The position numbers were made by a program, and so were the translations under genes. Below are positions 1-9,096 of a DNA stretch of 64,000 nucleotides, piece after piece. Where the stretch lies: NCBI RefSeq assembly GCF_004328645.1, contig NZ_CP031395.1, positions 3,435,501 to 3,499,500 on the forward strand, in the 5' to 3' direction. Source of the stretch: Hylemonella gracilis (GTDB taxonomy: Bacteria; Pseudomonadota; Gammaproteobacteria; Burkholderiales; Burkholderiaceae_C). Each line of letters begins with the position of its first letter. Position 1 is the stretch's first letter. Below the pieces are notes generated by a model that worked only from the letters and a program-made list of their open reading frames with translations, was not told the DNA's origin and searched no databases.

Positions 1-517
1 TCCAGCCCGTGGGGTTGGACGGCGCGTTGACCACGAGCAGCTTGGTGGCGGGCGTCACCGCCGCCAGCAGCGCGTCCATGTCCAGCGTCCAGGCACCTTC
101 GACCGGCTTGAGCGGCACGGGCTTGAGCCGGGCGCCCAGGATCTGCGGCTGCGCCACCAGGTTGGGCCAGACCGGCGTAACGATGACCACCTCGTCACCC
201 GCGTCCAGCAAGGCCTGCATGGCGATCATCAAGGCATTGACGCCGCCCGAGGTCACGGCGATTCGATCGGCGCCGACCGCGCCGTGCAGGCGACTCAGGT
301 GCGCGGCCAGTCCCTCGCGCAACTCGGGCAGGCCCAGGTTGTGGGTATAAAAAACCTCGCCCTTTTCCAATGACTCAATGGCCGCCTGGCGCACGAAGTC
401 AGGCGGTGTTTCGTCACCCTCGCCGAACCAGAAAGTCAGCAGGTCGGCGCGCCCCAGGCCGGCGTTGGCCACTTCGCGGATTTTGGATTCTTCGAGGTTT
501 CGGATGATGTGTCGCAT
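1..517 (-). CDS. Class I/II PLP-dependent aminotransferase, partial (C-terminus outside window)
   Basis: About 172 N-terminal residues can be read on the minus strand from the ATG at 517 before the window ends. The fold-type I aminotransferase signature NAPSNPTG lies at the edge of the window, and a TSGGVNAL segment that normally contacts the PLP phosphate lies near residue 90. The N-terminus (MRHIIRNLEESKI) is followed by a WFGEGDE substrate-loop segment typical of aspartate/aromatic-type aminotransferases. The catalytic lysine is beyond the window, so substrate cannot be assigned. The gene reads out of the window and is separated by about 88 bases from the preceding binding-protein gene's stop. 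Confidence 0.85.
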   Translation of the reverse strand, partial: MRHIIRNLEESKIREVANAGLGRADLLTFWFGEGDETPPDFVRQAAIESLEKGEVFYTHNLGLPELREGLAAHLSRLHGAVGADRIAVTSGGVNALMIAMQALLDAGDEVVIVTPVWPNLVAQPQILGARLKPVPLKPVEGAWTLDMDALLAAVTPATKLLVVNAPSNPTGW

Positions 518-605
518 GGCCAGCTACGGGTTCGGAACGAAGGTTGAAACGGAAGGGCGGGAACAAGGGCGTGGGTATGCGGTCGCGACGCGGTGACCGC
601 GAGGC

Positions 606-1898
606 TCAGGGCCGGGCCATCTGACAGTTCGTCGGCAATTCGGCCTGCTCCGCCTTCAACTGACGGACGACGCGAAAGCCATACCCCGAGCCTTCCACAT
701 CGAATTTGACGCCGTCCTTGTCACCCTCCCGGGCCTGACGGGCCATCACGCCCACCACCAGCGGCTGCTGGAACTGATGGTCAGCCGCGCGCATGCGACC
801 GCGCTGGCCGTACAGGGTGACATCCGCCTGTTCCAGCGCCCGGGCCACGGCCGTCACGTCCGTCGTCGCACCAGCCTTCTGGATGGCTTGCGCCAAGGCC
901 TCCACCATGAGCTGCATGCGCATGTGCACGTAGTCGTCCTCGGGCCGGGGGAAGCGCTCGCGGAAGGCGCGGTAGAAGGCCTCGCTCTGCGCGCCCGGCA
1001 CATTGGGCAGCCAGTCGGCCACGGCCACCACCTGGCCCACGCCGGCCGCGCCGATGGCCGCCGGCACGCCCAGGGCATTGCCGTAGAAGGTGTAGAACTT
1101 GCCGTCGTAGCCGGCTTCGCGGGCCGCCTTGATCAGCAGGGTCAGGTCATTGCCCCAGTTGCCGGTGATCACGGCCGAGGCGCCCCGCTGCTCTGCAGTC
1201 TTGGCCTTGATCTTCTGTGCATAAGGCAGGAAGTCCTTCACGCGACCGATGGGGTGCAGTTCCTCGCCCACGATCTGGACGTCCGGGCGCAGCACACCCA
1301 GTTGCCGCCTCGCCTCGCGCAGCACGGCCTGGCCGAAGCTGTAGTCCTGCCCGATCAGGTAGACCGAGCGCACGGCGCGATCTTCCTGCAGCACACGCAT
1401 CAGCGCGGCCATGCGCATGTCCGCGTGAGCGTCGAAACGGAAATGCCAGAAGCTGCATTTCTCGTTGGTCAGGATGGGGTCGACCGCTGAATAGTTGAGG
1501 AAGAGCACGCGCCGGGCGGGGTCGCGCTCGTTGTGCTTGTCGATGGCGTCGATCAACGCCGCCGCCACCGACGAGCTGTTGCCCTGCATGATGTACCGCG
1601 CGCCATCGTCGACCGCGGCGCGCAGGGCGGCCAGCGCCTCCTCGGTCTGGCCCTTGCTGTCGTAACGGCGCAGCTCGAACTGCAGACCGCCACGGGCGTT
1701 CACACGCTCGACCGCCCAGACCAGGTTGCGGAACACGGCCTCGCCCGCGTTGCCCAGGGGACCGCTCAGACCCTCGATCACGGCGACACGAACCGGCGGT
1801 GCCGACGACGCAGTTGCCGTCGGCGCGACGGGCTGCGCGTAGGCCGCAACGGCTACAGATAGGGCCGCGATGGCCAGCTTCAAGACCCGGGTGAACAT
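606..1898 (-). CDS. Branched-chain amino acid-type ABC transporter substrate-binding protein
   Basis: A periplasmic type I binding protein of about 430 residues (LivJ/Peripla_BP_6 family). It starts with a signal peptide (MFTRVLKLAIAALSVAVAAYA), followed by VRVAVIEGLSGPLGNAG, the usual first strand of this fold. The open frame extends upstream to 2036, but those 46 residues lack signal-peptide character, so the ATG at 1898 is preferred. No strong Shine-Dalgarno sequence is visible. No permease or ATPase genes lie beside it, so it is an orphan here. The ligand is unknown; amino acids, amides and aromatic acids are all possible in this family. Confidence 0.85.
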   Translation of the reverse strand: MFTRVLKLAIAALSVAVAAYAQPVAPTATASSAPPVRVAVIEGLSGPLGNAGEAVFRNLVWAVERVNARGGLQFELRRYDSKGQTEEALAALRAAVDDGARYIMQGNSSSVAAALIDAIDKHNERDPARRVLFLNYSAVDPILTNEKCSFWHFRFDAHADMRMAALMRVLQEDRAVRSVYLIGQDYSFGQAVLREARRQLGVLRPDVQIVGEELHPIGRVKDFLPYAQKIKAKTAEQRGASAVITGNWGNDLTLLIKAAREAGYDGKFYTFYGNALGVPAAIGAAGVGQVVAVADWLPNVPGAQSEAFYRAFRERFPRPEDDYVHMRMQLMVEALAQAIQKAGATTDVTAVARALEQADVTLYGQRGRMRAADHQFQQPLVVGVMARQAREGDKDGVKFDVEGSGYGFRVVRQLKAEQAELPTNCQMARP

Positions 1899-2050
1899 GC
1901 TTTTGTGCAAGGCGAACTCTCTTGAAAAACAGGGCCGCGCCAACAGATGTGGGCCATGCGGCAATCGTGGTTGAAAGCCGCGCAGTGTAAGGGCTGCATG
2001 CATGCGCGTCGTGTGCACGGGCCCGCCCATTTTCACCTCAGGAGTAAACC

Positions 2051-2434
2051 ATGCTGTTCGTTCCCACTCTGCGTCGTTCCGCCTTTGCCCCCTCCCTGCG
2101 CGCGTTCGACCGCTCGCTCGACCGGGTTTTCGACAACGCCGTGCGCAATCGCCTCTTCGGTGAAGCCGCTGAGGCCACGCAGGACGACAAGTTCATCGAA
2201 CTGACCTTCGACATGCCGGGCGTCGCCCGCGAGCAGCTGTCCATCGGCATCGAAGGCAAGGTCGTGCGCATCGAAACCTTGCCCGAAGCCAAGCGTCAAT
2301 ACAAGGCCGCCTATGAGCTGACCCAGGACATCGACGCGAGCGCCAGCGAGGCCAAGCTCGAAAACGGCGTGCTCACGCTCAAGCTGTCCAAGGTTCAACC
2401 CCAGGACCGCAGCGTCAAACTGACGATCAACTAA
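2051..2434 (+). CDS. Hsp20/alpha-crystallin family small heat-shock protein
   Basis: A protein of 127 residues matching the short bacterial Hsp20 layout. The N-terminal arm (LRAFDRSLDRVFDNAV) resembles IbpA. It is followed by a beta-sandwich core with the FDMPGVAREQL strand and the closing ENGVLTLKLSK motif, the A-x-x-x-n-GvL signature of the alpha-crystallin domain. Such proteins hold unfolding client proteins in the cytoplasm for refolding by DnaK/ClpB. An AGGAG Shine-Dalgarno sequence sits about 6 bases before the ATG at 2051. The C-terminal I-x-I tail motif is not obvious, ending instead in VKLTIN. It is transcribed divergently from the binding-protein gene. Confidence 0.88.
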   Translation: MLFVPTLRRSAFAPSLRAFDRSLDRVFDNAVRNRLFGEAAEATQDDKFIELTFDMPGVAREQLSIGIEGKVVRIETLPEAKRQYKAAYELTQDIDASASEAKLENGVLTLKLSKVQPQDRSVKLTIN

Positions 2435-2446
2435 CGGATACCGACC

Positions 2447-2467
2447 GGCCGCGTGCAATGCGCGGCC
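2447..2467. other. Perfect 7-bp hairpin after the hsp20 gene
   Basis: GGCCGCG at 2447-2453 and CGCGGCC at 2461-2467 form a perfect stem with a 7-base loop, 12 bases after the hsp20 stop. There is no T-tract on either strand, so it may help end or protect the transcript, but it is not a classical intrinsic terminator. Confidence 0.4.
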
Positions 2468-2605
2468 CGGGCGCGGCCACCATGCCCCCGGTCTTGCGGC
2501 GTGGCGGTCCGCGCACCTTGCATGACTGGCCTCTGCCCGGCGTCCAGCCATTCGTTCAACGCCGCGGCAACGGCCTAGCTTGGTTGAAGCGTCATGCGCT
2601 TCGCG

Positions 2606-3715
2606 TCAGGCCGCGGCGGCACTGATCGCGTCCAGCGGCCAGCGCGGCTTGACCTCGAAGCTGTAGGCCCGGCCGGCCTGCTGCCGTCCGGATTGCAGGC
2701 GCATGGCGGCAGCGAGCGCGATCATCGCGCCGTTGTCGGTGCACAGATGCAGCTCGGGATAGTGCACGCGCACTTGCCCCCCCTTGCGCCGGGGGTTGGC
2801 GCAGGCAGCGTTGAGCTGCTCGCGCAACGCCTTGTTGGCGCCCACGCCACCCGCCACGACGAGGCGCTTGAGCCCTGTGGTTTCCAGCGCGGCCAAAGAC
2901 TTCTTCACCAGCACCTCCACGATGGCTGCCTGCGTGGACGCCGCGAGATCGGCCTTGCGCATTTCAAATTCAGCGCTCGAGATCTGCTGCAAACGCTGCG
3001 ACTGCGTGAGCACCGCCGTCTTCAAGCCCGCAAAGGAAAAATCCAGGTCACCGCTGTGCAGCAGCGGACGAGGCAACTTGAAGGCCAGGGCATCTCCCTG
3101 TTCCGCCAACTTCGCCAGCGCCGGACCGCCCGGGTAACCCAGGCCCATCAGCTTGGCCGATTTGTCGAAGGCTTCGCCCGCGGCGTCGTCGATGGTTTCA
3201 CCCAGCAATAGGTACTGCCCCACGCCATCCACGCGCATCAGTTGCGTGTGTCCTCCAGAGACCAACAGGGCCACGAAGGGAAACTCCGGCGGGTCGGCGC
3301 TCAGAAAAGGCGAGAGCAAATGACCCTCCAGGTGGTGCACGCCCAGCACCGGCTTGCCCAGGGCCGCGCCCAATGCGCAAGCCACGCCCGCGCCCACCAG
3401 CAGGGCACCTGCAAGGCCGGGGCCGCGTGTGTAAGCCACCACCTCGATATCGGCCAGCGCGCGGCCGGCCTCACGCATCACTTGGTCCGTCAGCGGCAGC
3501 ACGCGCCGGATGTGATCACGGCTGGCCAGCTCAGGCACCACGCCACCGTAGGCCTGGTGCATGGCGATCTGGCTGTGCAAGGCATGGGCCAGCAGCTGGG
3601 GCGCGTTCTGGCCACGGGTCTCGACCAGGGCCACGCCGGTCTCGTCGCAGGAGGATTCGATGCCGAGGATGAGCGTGGCGGGCGCGAGCGGGGACGGAAG
3701 GGGAAGATCGGACAT
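2606..3715 (-). CDS. tsaD: tRNA N6-adenosine threonylcarbamoyltransferase TsaD
   Basis: A protein of 369 residues that transfers the threonylcarbamoyl group from threonylcarbamoyl-AMP to A37 of ANN-decoding tRNAs, working with TsaB and TsaE. The ASKHA-fold start [16 protein letters not shown], the [14 protein letters not shown] segment, the metal-binding HHLEGH motif (H-x3-H), SGGHTQLM, and the C-terminal CTDNGAMIA segment with its aspartate ligand are all present. Length is near that of bacterial homologues. The ATG at 3715 starts the protein directly before the conserved region. It lies 38 bases downstream of the HD-GYP-like gene and may be cotranscribed with it. Essential in most bacteria. 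Confidence 0.97.
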   Translation of the reverse strand: MSDLPLPSPLAPATLILGIESSCDETGVALVETRGQNAPQLLAHALHSQIAMHQAYGGVVPELASRDHIRRVLPLTDQVMREAGRALADIEVVAYTRGPGLAGALLVGAGVACALGAALGKPVLGVHHLEGHLLSPFLSADPPEFPFVALLVSGGHTQLMRVDGVGQYLLLGETIDDAAGEAFDKSAKLMGLGYPGGPALAKLAEQGDALAFKLPRPLLHSGDLDFSFAGLKTAVLTQSQRLQQISSAEFEMRKADLAASTQAAIVEVLVKKSLAALETTGLKRLVVAGGVGANKALREQLNAACANPRRKGGQVRVHYPELHLCTDNGAMIALAAAMRLQSGRQQAGRAYSFEVKPRWPLDAISAAAA

Positions 3716-3753
3716 GGCCCGCAGTTTAGGGCCTGGCCCAAACCCGCGCGGGC

Positions 3754-4893
3754 TCAGGCGAATCCAAGAATTCGTTCGAGATTGATGCTGACTTTCACCT
3801 CGCTGCGCTCAAGCGCTCGCGCCACACGCAAGCCCGGCAGCGCGGTGTCGCGCACGATGAAACGCGAGAGGGCAATGCCATCAGAGTTGACCAGGACCAG
3901 CACCTTGGGCGTGGTCGTGATCTGCCCCCGCTTGACCACGATGGCCACTTCCCCGGTCTCCAACTGCACGAAAGAGCCCGGTGTGTGAATGCCCACGGCC
4001 TTGATCAAGGCCGCGCCCGCCGGGTCGATCTGCTTGTTTTCATCGAAGTAGATGGCCTGCATGGCCCGCGCCGCGACCAGGGGCGCGCGCGTGGCGCGGG
4101 GAGCGCGGCGCGCACCGAAGGAATCCGCCCGCTGAATCAGGTGGGCCATGCGTTCCGCCCAGGGCACTTCGTTGCCCAGGCCACCGGCGAACGAAGCATG
4201 GTGCAGGCGCACGGCTTCCAGCCAGTCAGGGTCGGTCACGCCCGCCCGATGCAACTGGCTCATGGAGCGCGAGGCGTGGTTCGAGACGTGGATCTTCTGC
4301 TCAGGCGTCAGCACCGTGGTCTGACGCGCCAGCGTGTCCTGCAGATCCGTCATGCCGACGTTCATGGACAGGGCCGCCAGGCTCAGCGTGCGCTCCTTCT
4401 CCTCGGGCCAGCTCAGTACGTTGCGCGCCGCCAGTCCGCACATGACGCTGACCAGCATGGCGTGCGTCGCGCTGTAGAAACGCACCTCGATGGTCGACAG
4501 GTAGAACAGGGCCAGCAAGGCCGCGTCGGGGTTGGCGATGGCCAGTTCACGCAGGTGGTCGTGAAAGCGGATCAAGCGCGGCAGAAATCGGGGGTCGTCC
4601 GGCAGACGCAGCAGAACATTGGCTTCCTCTTGATAGTCGTACCAGTTCTGACCGCGCGGCCGCAGGATGTGGCCATCACCTCCCGAGTCATCCCAGGCGC
4701 CGGCATGGTCTTCCGCCGCGTCGATGAACAGCTGTCGTCCACGAAAAACCAGACGTTCCAGGACGTCGCGTTGCGCCAACTGACCGCGGTAAGCCAGGAT
4801 CTGGCCGTCTTCATTGCGTAGGTGAAAGGGCAAGGGCTCACCCTCCCGGATCCCCGTGATGTTCACGGGGACCAATGCTTTCTCTGCAGCCAT
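3754..4893 (-). CDS. Degenerate HD-GYP-like (HDOD-related) signalling protein
   Basis: A protein of 379 residues whose middle part (about 130-300) follows the spacing of an HD-GYP c-di-GMP phosphodiesterase, but with the catalytic residues replaced. The usual HDIGK position reads AALSMNVGM, the usual HHE-DG-GYP reads [13 protein letters not shown], and ADSFGA stands for ADVFDA. The N-terminal 100 residues resemble the PilZ-like or DUF3391-like lead-in of such proteins. The C-terminal region ([18 protein letters not shown]) is the beta-rich tail seen after HD-GYP domains. Metal-dependent hydrolysis is therefore unlikely, and a c-di-GMP-sensing or scaffold role is an inference. Start ATG at 4893. 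Confidence 0.75.
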   Translation of the reverse strand: MAAEKALVPVNITGIREGEPLPFHLRNEDGQILAYRGQLAQRDVLERLVFRGRQLFIDAAEDHAGAWDDSGGDGHILRPRGQNWYDYQEEANVLLRLPDDPRFLPRLIRFHDHLRELAIANPDAALLALFYLSTIEVRFYSATHAMLVSVMCGLAARNVLSWPEEKERTLSLAALSMNVGMTDLQDTLARQTTVLTPEQKIHVSNHASRSMSQLHRAGVTDPDWLEAVRLHHASFAGGLGNEVPWAERMAHLIQRADSFGARRAPRATRAPLVAARAMQAIYFDENKQIDPAGAALIKAVGIHTPGSFVQLETGEVAIVVKRGQITTTPKVLVLVNSDGIALSRFIVRDTALPGLRVARALERSEVKVSINLERILGFA

Positions 4894-5085
4894 CTTGTCC
4901 AGACCTTTCTTCTGTCCCGATTCCCTTGCCCATGCCCCGATCGACTCGCGCGTTTTGGGGCCAAAAAGAATACATCAAGGTGTATGCCAAGCCGGGTGCT
5001 GGAGCATGAGACAAATCAATCGCCGATGGCAAGCAGATTGACGGTTACACCGAAGGAAGGTGCGCGGCACTTACACTGCGGCCCC

Positions 5086-6381
5086 ATGCAGCAGTTCGAT
5101 GTGGTGGTAATCGGGGCGGGCGCGGCCGGCCTGTTTTGCGCGGGTGTGGCCGGACAACGCGGCCTCAAGGTCCTGTTGATCGACCATGCCGCCAAGGTGG
5201 CCGAGAAGATCCGCATCTCCGGCGGTGGGCGTTGCAACTTCACCAACCGTGATCTGGACCCGCGCGCGCCGCACAAGCACTACCTCGGTGCAAACCCGGA
5301 TTTCTGCCGCTCGGCGCTGGCGCGTTACACCCCTGCGGACTTCATCGCGCTGCTTCAAGACGCGGGTATACCCTGGCACGAAAAACACAAAGGTCAGCTT
5401 TTTTGCGACCGCTCGGCCGACGACATCATCCAATTGCTGCTGCGCGAATGCGCGGCGGGGGGCGTGACGCACTGGCAACCCTGCGCTGTGCAGGCCGTGC
5501 GACACAGAACCGGCGACACACACGCGCCTGTTTACGAGCTCGACACCGAGCGCGGCCCGGTGCAATGCCACTCCCTCGTGGTCGCCACCGGGGGCCTGTC
5601 CATCCCCAAGGTCGGCGCGACGGACTTTGGCCATCGCCTGGCCCGGCAATTCGGACTGAATATCGTCGTGCCGCGTCCGGCCCTGGTACCGCTGACCTTC
5701 GACGGCGCGGCCTGGGGCCCTTACGCCGGTTTGGCGGGCCTGGCTCTGCCGGTGCGAATCGAGGTCGCCCCCCCTGTCCCCGAGGCCGAGCCCGAGCGCG
5801 CGAACGGTCCCCTGAAGCGGCCCGGTGGCAAGGGGCGCCCGCAAGGCACGGCCTTCCTGGAAGATCTGCTGTTCACCCACCGGGGGCTTTCGGGTCCCGC
5901 AGTGCTGCAGATCTCCAGCTACTGGCAGACCGGCACGCCCCTGCGCGTCGACCTGCTGCCGGGACAGAACATCGGCGCCCACTTGGTCGAAGCCAAGCAA
6001 CAGTCACGCAAGCTGCTCGTCACGGAACTGGCCGCCCTGCTGCCCACCCGCCTGGCCGAAGCCTGGACCGCGCAGGACCCGGCCTGGCAGCGACCGGTGG
6101 CGGATACCAGTGACAAGGCGCTCGCCGCCCTGGCCGAACGGCTGACGCGTTGGATGCTGACGCCCACTGGCAGCGAAGGGTATGCCAAGGCCGAGGTCAC
6201 GGCGGGTGGCGTGGACACACGGGAACTCAGCAGCCAGACTCTGGAAGCGCGCGCGCAGCCAGGTCTGTATTTCATCGGTGAGGTGGTGGACGTCACGGGC
6301 TGGCTGGGCGGCTACAACTTCCAGTGGGCCTGGGCCAGCGCCCATGCCTGCGCCATGGCCCTAGTTCCCACACCGCGCTGA
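5086..6381 (+). CDS. BaiN/HI0933-family NAD(P)/FAD-dependent oxidoreductase
   Basis: A flavoprotein of 431 residues in the HI0933/YhiN family (TIGR00275-like). The FAD-binding dinucleotide motif VVIGAGAAGLFC lies at residues 6-17, RISGGGRCNFTN follows near residue 45, and the closing segment GGYNFQWAWASA is the family's C-terminal FAD contact. The frame is open upstream to 4822, but those 88 residues show no homology-like pattern and include the neighbour's divergent start, so the ATG at 5086 is chosen. The physiological substrate of the family is mostly unknown. A TlyA-type or reductive-metabolism role should not be assumed. Confidence 0.9.
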   Translation: MQQFDVVVIGAGAAGLFCAGVAGQRGLKVLLIDHAAKVAEKIRISGGGRCNFTNRDLDPRAPHKHYLGANPDFCRSALARYTPADFIALLQDAGIPWHEKHKGQLFCDRSADDIIQLLLRECAAGGVTHWQPCAVQAVRHRTGDTHAPVYELDTERGPVQCHSLVVATGGLSIPKVGATDFGHRLARQFGLNIVVPRPALVPLTFDGAAWGPYAGLAGLALPVRIEVAPPVPEAEPERANGPLKRPGGKGRPQGTAFLEDLLFTHRGLSGPAVLQISSYWQTGTPLRVDLLPGQNIGAHLVEAKQQSRKLLVTELAALLPTRLAEAWTAQDPAWQRPVADTSDKALAALAERLTRWMLTPTGSEGYAKAEVTAGGVDTRELSSQTLEARAQPGLYFIGEVVDVTGWLGGYNFQWAWASAHACAMALVPTPR

Positions 6382-6491
6382 AGCAGACGTGCGACGAGTC
6401 CAAGCCCCCGTGCACTCCTTTGTCCGAGGAGTGGCGATTCCAGGACTGCGGCAAGACGCTTAACTTGACCAGAGGGCTAGCCCACGCCAAC

Positions 6492-6519
6492 TTGTGACGC
6501 ATGGCAAAACAGCTATAAT
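6492..6519 (+). promoter_or_regulatory. Sigma70-type promoter of rpsU
   Basis: TTGTGA (6492-6497) and a perfect TATAAT (6514-6519) are separated by 16 bases. The promoter lies about 130 bases upstream of the rpsU ATG, leaving a long leader. Confidence 0.75.
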
Positions 6520-6649
6520 TGACGGCTTTGCTGGCATAACCCCGTCGGCCAATACTAGTTACAGACCACAGACGGGGACTATTCGCGGTGCATGGCTGAC
6601 AGGCCCGATCTCCTGTCATCCCGCTGACCGCACATTTCGGAACGATTGA

Positions 6650-6862
6650 ATGACCACCATCCGTGTCAAAGAAAACGAACCGTTTGACGTGGCCCTGCGC
6701 CGCTTCAAGCGCACCATTGAAAAGCTGGGCCTGCTGACCGACCTGCGCGCCCGCGAGTTCTATGAAAAGCCCACCGCCGAGCGCAAGCGCAAGAAGGCTG
6801 CCGCCGTCAAGCGCAACTACAAGCGCATCCGCTCGATGCAGCTGCCCAAGAAGCTGTATTGA
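6650..6862 (+). CDS. rpsU: 30S ribosomal protein S21
   Basis: A basic protein of 70 residues, the standard S21 length. The sequence starts [20 protein letters not shown], continues with a basic [18 protein letters not shown] segment and ends QLPKKLY, as in betaproteobacterial S21. S21 binds 16S rRNA near the anti-Shine-Dalgarno end and supports initiation. It has its own TATAAT promoter and is closed by a strong terminator before yqeY. The rpsU-yqeY order is common in proteobacteria, where dnaG and rpoD often follow. Here the next genes are on the opposite strand instead. Confidence 0.98.
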   Translation: MTTIRVKENEPFDVALRRFKRTIEKLGLLTDLRAREFYEKPTAERKRKKAAAVKRNYKRIRSMQLPKKLY

Positions 6863-6909
6863 TTCGGTACGGCAGGTCTGAGGGCCATTCGGCTTTCAGT
6901 CCCGTGGAA

Positions 6910-6946
6910 CCCGCGCCGGGGACGCTTGGCGTGGGTTTTGTTTTTT
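6910..6946 (+). terminator. Rho-independent terminator after rpsU
   Basis: CCCGCGCC (6910-6917) pairs with GGCGTGGG (6928-6935), with one G-U pair and a 10-base loop. The stem is followed at once by TTTTGTTTTTT (6936-6946). The terminator lies between rpsU and the yqeY start, so it can uncouple the two genes. Confidence 0.85.
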
Positions 6947-6975
6947 CGGCTTCCCCTTTTTTGACGGAGACGGCC

Positions 6976-7422
6976 ATGAGCCTCAAGGACCAGATCACCG
7001 AAGACATGAAGACCGCCATGCGCGCCAAGGACATGGAGCGCCTGGGCACCATCCGCTTGCTGACGGCCGCCATCAAGCAGAAGGAAGTCGATGAGCGCAT
7101 CACCCTGGACGACATGGCGGTCGTTGGCGTGGTGGACAAGCTGCTCAAGCAGCGCAAGGACAGCATCGAGGCCTTCGAGAAGGCCGGCCGGCAGGACCTG
7201 GCGGACAAGGAAAAGGCCGAGGTGACGGTGCTGCAGGTCTACCTGCCCGCGCGCCTGTCCCCCGAGGAGATCCTGGCCGAAGTCAAGGCCATCGTCGCGG
7301 AACTGGGCGCCAAGGGACCCGGCGACATGGGCAAGGTCATGGGCGCGGTGAAAGCCAAGCTCGCCGGCAAGGCCGAAATGGGCCAGGTCAGCGCCGCCGT
7401 GAAGGCCGCGCTCGCCGGCTAA
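6976..7422 (+). CDS. GatB/YqeY domain-containing protein
   Basis: A protein of 148 residues made of a single YqeY domain, the helical tail domain that GatB uses to bind tRNA. It starts MSLKDQITEDMKTAMRAKD and carries the usual LRLLTAAIKQKEVDE-like segment (here IRLLTAAIKQKEVDER) and QVYLPARLSPEEI. The ATG at 6976 follows a GGAG sequence at a good distance. An upstream in-frame extension to 6859 crosses the rpsU terminator and is not used. A role in tRNA-dependent amidation or tRNA quality control is only suggested by the domain. Confidence 0.93.
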   Translation: MSLKDQITEDMKTAMRAKDMERLGTIRLLTAAIKQKEVDERITLDDMAVVGVVDKLLKQRKDSIEAFEKAGRQDLADKEKAEVTVLQVYLPARLSPEEILAEVKAIVAELGAKGPGDMGKVMGAVKAKLAGKAEMGQVSAAVKAALAG

Positions 7423-7459
7423 GCCCGCCCTGCCCTGACCTGCCCCAGGGCAAAAGAAA

Positions 7460-7518
7460 CGGCCACTGCATCTGTCGGTGGCCGGATCGGAAAAAGCCCG
7501 CCACCCTTGCGGTGGCGG
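7460..7518 (-). terminator. Tandem intrinsic terminators closing the aldarate operon
   Basis: On the minus strand an 8-bp stem (arms 7511-7518 and 7498-7505, loop GCAAG) is followed by a T5 tract at 7491-7495. A second 7-bp stem (7478-7484 with 7460-7466) follows, with a TTTCTTTT tract beyond it. Both lie just after the semialdehyde dehydrogenase gene and face the convergent yqeY. Confidence 0.75.
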
Positions 7519-7550
7519 CAGTGGCAAGCGCTGCGGCGGGCGCCGCCTGC

Positions 7551-9044
7551 TCAGAGCGGCCGGCCCTGACGCGACGTCAGCCAGGCCGGCGCATCCTGCA
7601 GCGCGACCGGGCGCAGGAAACGCGCCAGCGCCGCATCCCCCACCGAGGTGCTTTCGGGCCGGCTGCTGCTGGGCCAGGGGCCACCATGCTGCTGCGCCGC
7701 CGTCACCGCCACGCCAGTCGGCACGCCCGCGAAGAGCACACGCCCCGCGATGGCCATCGCGCCCCGCACCAGGCTTTGCACCTCGGCGCTGCCCTCCTGC
7801 GCGCCCCAAACCGTCACGGTCAAAGTGCCACCCACGGCCTGCAAGACCTGCAGGGCCTCGGCCACGCTGGCTGCCCGCACCACCAGACTGCTCGGGCCGA
7901 AGACTTCTTCGCGCAGCACAGACTTGGCGATGAACTGGGCGGCGCTCACCTGCGCCAGCTCCGGATGCGGCGGTTGGTCCAGCGGCGCCGGCTGGTGCAG
8001 CACGAGCGCCGCACCCGCCTCGGCCCAATGGTCCACACCGGCCGCGAAGTTCTTGCGCATGCCCTGCGTCAGCATGGCGTGCGGCTTCTGTCCTCCCAAG
8101 GCCTGGGCCAGTTGCGCGACAAAAGCGTCATTCACCGCCTTCGCATCGGGCAGCAGCGCATCGATCAGCACGATCACGCCGGGGTTGGTGCAGAACTGGC
8201 CGCTGCCCAGAGCGATGGAACCCGCGAGGGCCGTCGCCAGATCCGCGCCTTTGGCCTTGAGTTCGGCCGGCAAGGCCAACACCGGGTTGATGGAACCCAA
8301 TTCACCGTAGAAAGGGATGGGACGCGGACGCGCCGCGGCCTCGGCGGACAGGGCAGCACCGCCACGTGTCGAGCCCGTGAAGGCCGCCGCCGCGATGGCG
8401 GGGTGGCGCACCAATTGCACGCCCACCTCGTTGCTGATGCCCTGCACCATGCCCACCAGACCGGCGGGCAGGCTCTGCGCGCTCAAGGTGCGCTGGATGA
8501 TGTCAAAAACCTGGCGCGAGAGCCGCGGATGTCCCGGATGCGCCTTGATCACTACCGGGCAGCCGGCCGCCAGCGCCGAAGCGGTGTCGCCCCCCAGCAC
8601 CGAGAAGGCAAAAGGAAAGTTGCTGGCCGCGTACATGGCCACCGGACCCAGCGGCACGCTCCAACGCTGCATGGCGGGATGGCCTGCGGGTGGGGCGCCG
8701 GCCACGGCGGGGTCGTCGACGAACTCGAAGGGCACGCCACGCTCCGCGATGTCGGCGAAGCGGCGCAATTGGAAGGCCGTGCGATCCAGTTCACCCGACA
8801 GGCGCGGCAGTCCAAGCGCGGTTTCCTGGTCGGCCAGCGCCACCAGGGCCTCGCGCTCGGTCTCCAAACCCTGGGCCAGGGCCCGCAGCAAAGTGGCGCG
8901 TTGCGCGCCGCTGCTGGCCTGCCAGAGCGGGAAGGCGGCGGCGGCGGCGTGGCAGGCCGCGTCGATGTCCTGCGCCGTGGAGGCGTTCAGGCTGGACAGC
9001 ACCTCGCCGGTGCGCGCGTTGAAAGAGGAGAAAGTGGTGCTCAT
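7551..9044 (-). CDS. Alpha-ketoglutarate semialdehyde dehydrogenase (2,5-dioxopentanoate dehydrogenase)
   Basis: An aldehyde dehydrogenase of 497 residues that oxidises 2,5-dioxopentanoate to 2-oxoglutarate, the last step of the oxidative uronate/aldarate route. The catalytic cysteine is C285 in SGQFCTNPGV and the general base E248 in PFYGELGSINP. The GQFCTNPG form is typical of the KGSADH branch. The Rossmann segment AFTGSTRGG is at about 222-229. The ATG at 9044 is chosen; a GTG at 9074 would add ten residues. It is the last gene of a minus-strand operon with kdgD, two binding proteins and gudD, and tandem terminators follow it. Confidence 0.92.
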   Translation of the reverse strand: MSTTFSSFNARTGEVLSSLNASTAQDIDAACHAAAAAFPLWQASSGAQRATLLRALAQGLETEREALVALADQETALGLPRLSGELDRTAFQLRRFADIAERGVPFEFVDDPAVAGAPPAGHPAMQRWSVPLGPVAMYAASNFPFAFSVLGGDTASALAAGCPVVIKAHPGHPRLSRQVFDIIQRTLSAQSLPAGLVGMVQGISNEVGVQLVRHPAIAAAAFTGSTRGGAALSAEAAARPRPIPFYGELGSINPVLALPAELKAKGADLATALAGSIALGSGQFCTNPGVIVLIDALLPDAKAVNDAFVAQLAQALGGQKPHAMLTQGMRKNFAAGVDHWAEAGAALVLHQPAPLDQPPHPELAQVSAAQFIAKSVLREEVFGPSSLVVRAASVAEALQVLQAVGGTLTVTVWGAQEGSAEVQSLVRGAMAIAGRVLFAGVPTGVAVTAAQQHGGPWPSSSRPESTSVGDAALARFLRPVALQDAPAWLTSRQGRPL

Positions 9045-9096
9045 GAGGGGATCCAGGAAAAACACGGCGGTCACGCCGCAGGGATGGGCATCGGGG

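Noticed and set aside
4822..5085. N-terminal extension of the BaiN-like flavoprotein
   Set aside because: The 88 extra residues lack conservation-like pattern and overlap the divergent gene; the FAD motif begins right after the ATG at 5086.
6414..6432. ACTCCT/AGGAGT hairpin after the flavoprotein gene as a terminator
   Set aside because: The stem is short and no T-tract follows on either strand.
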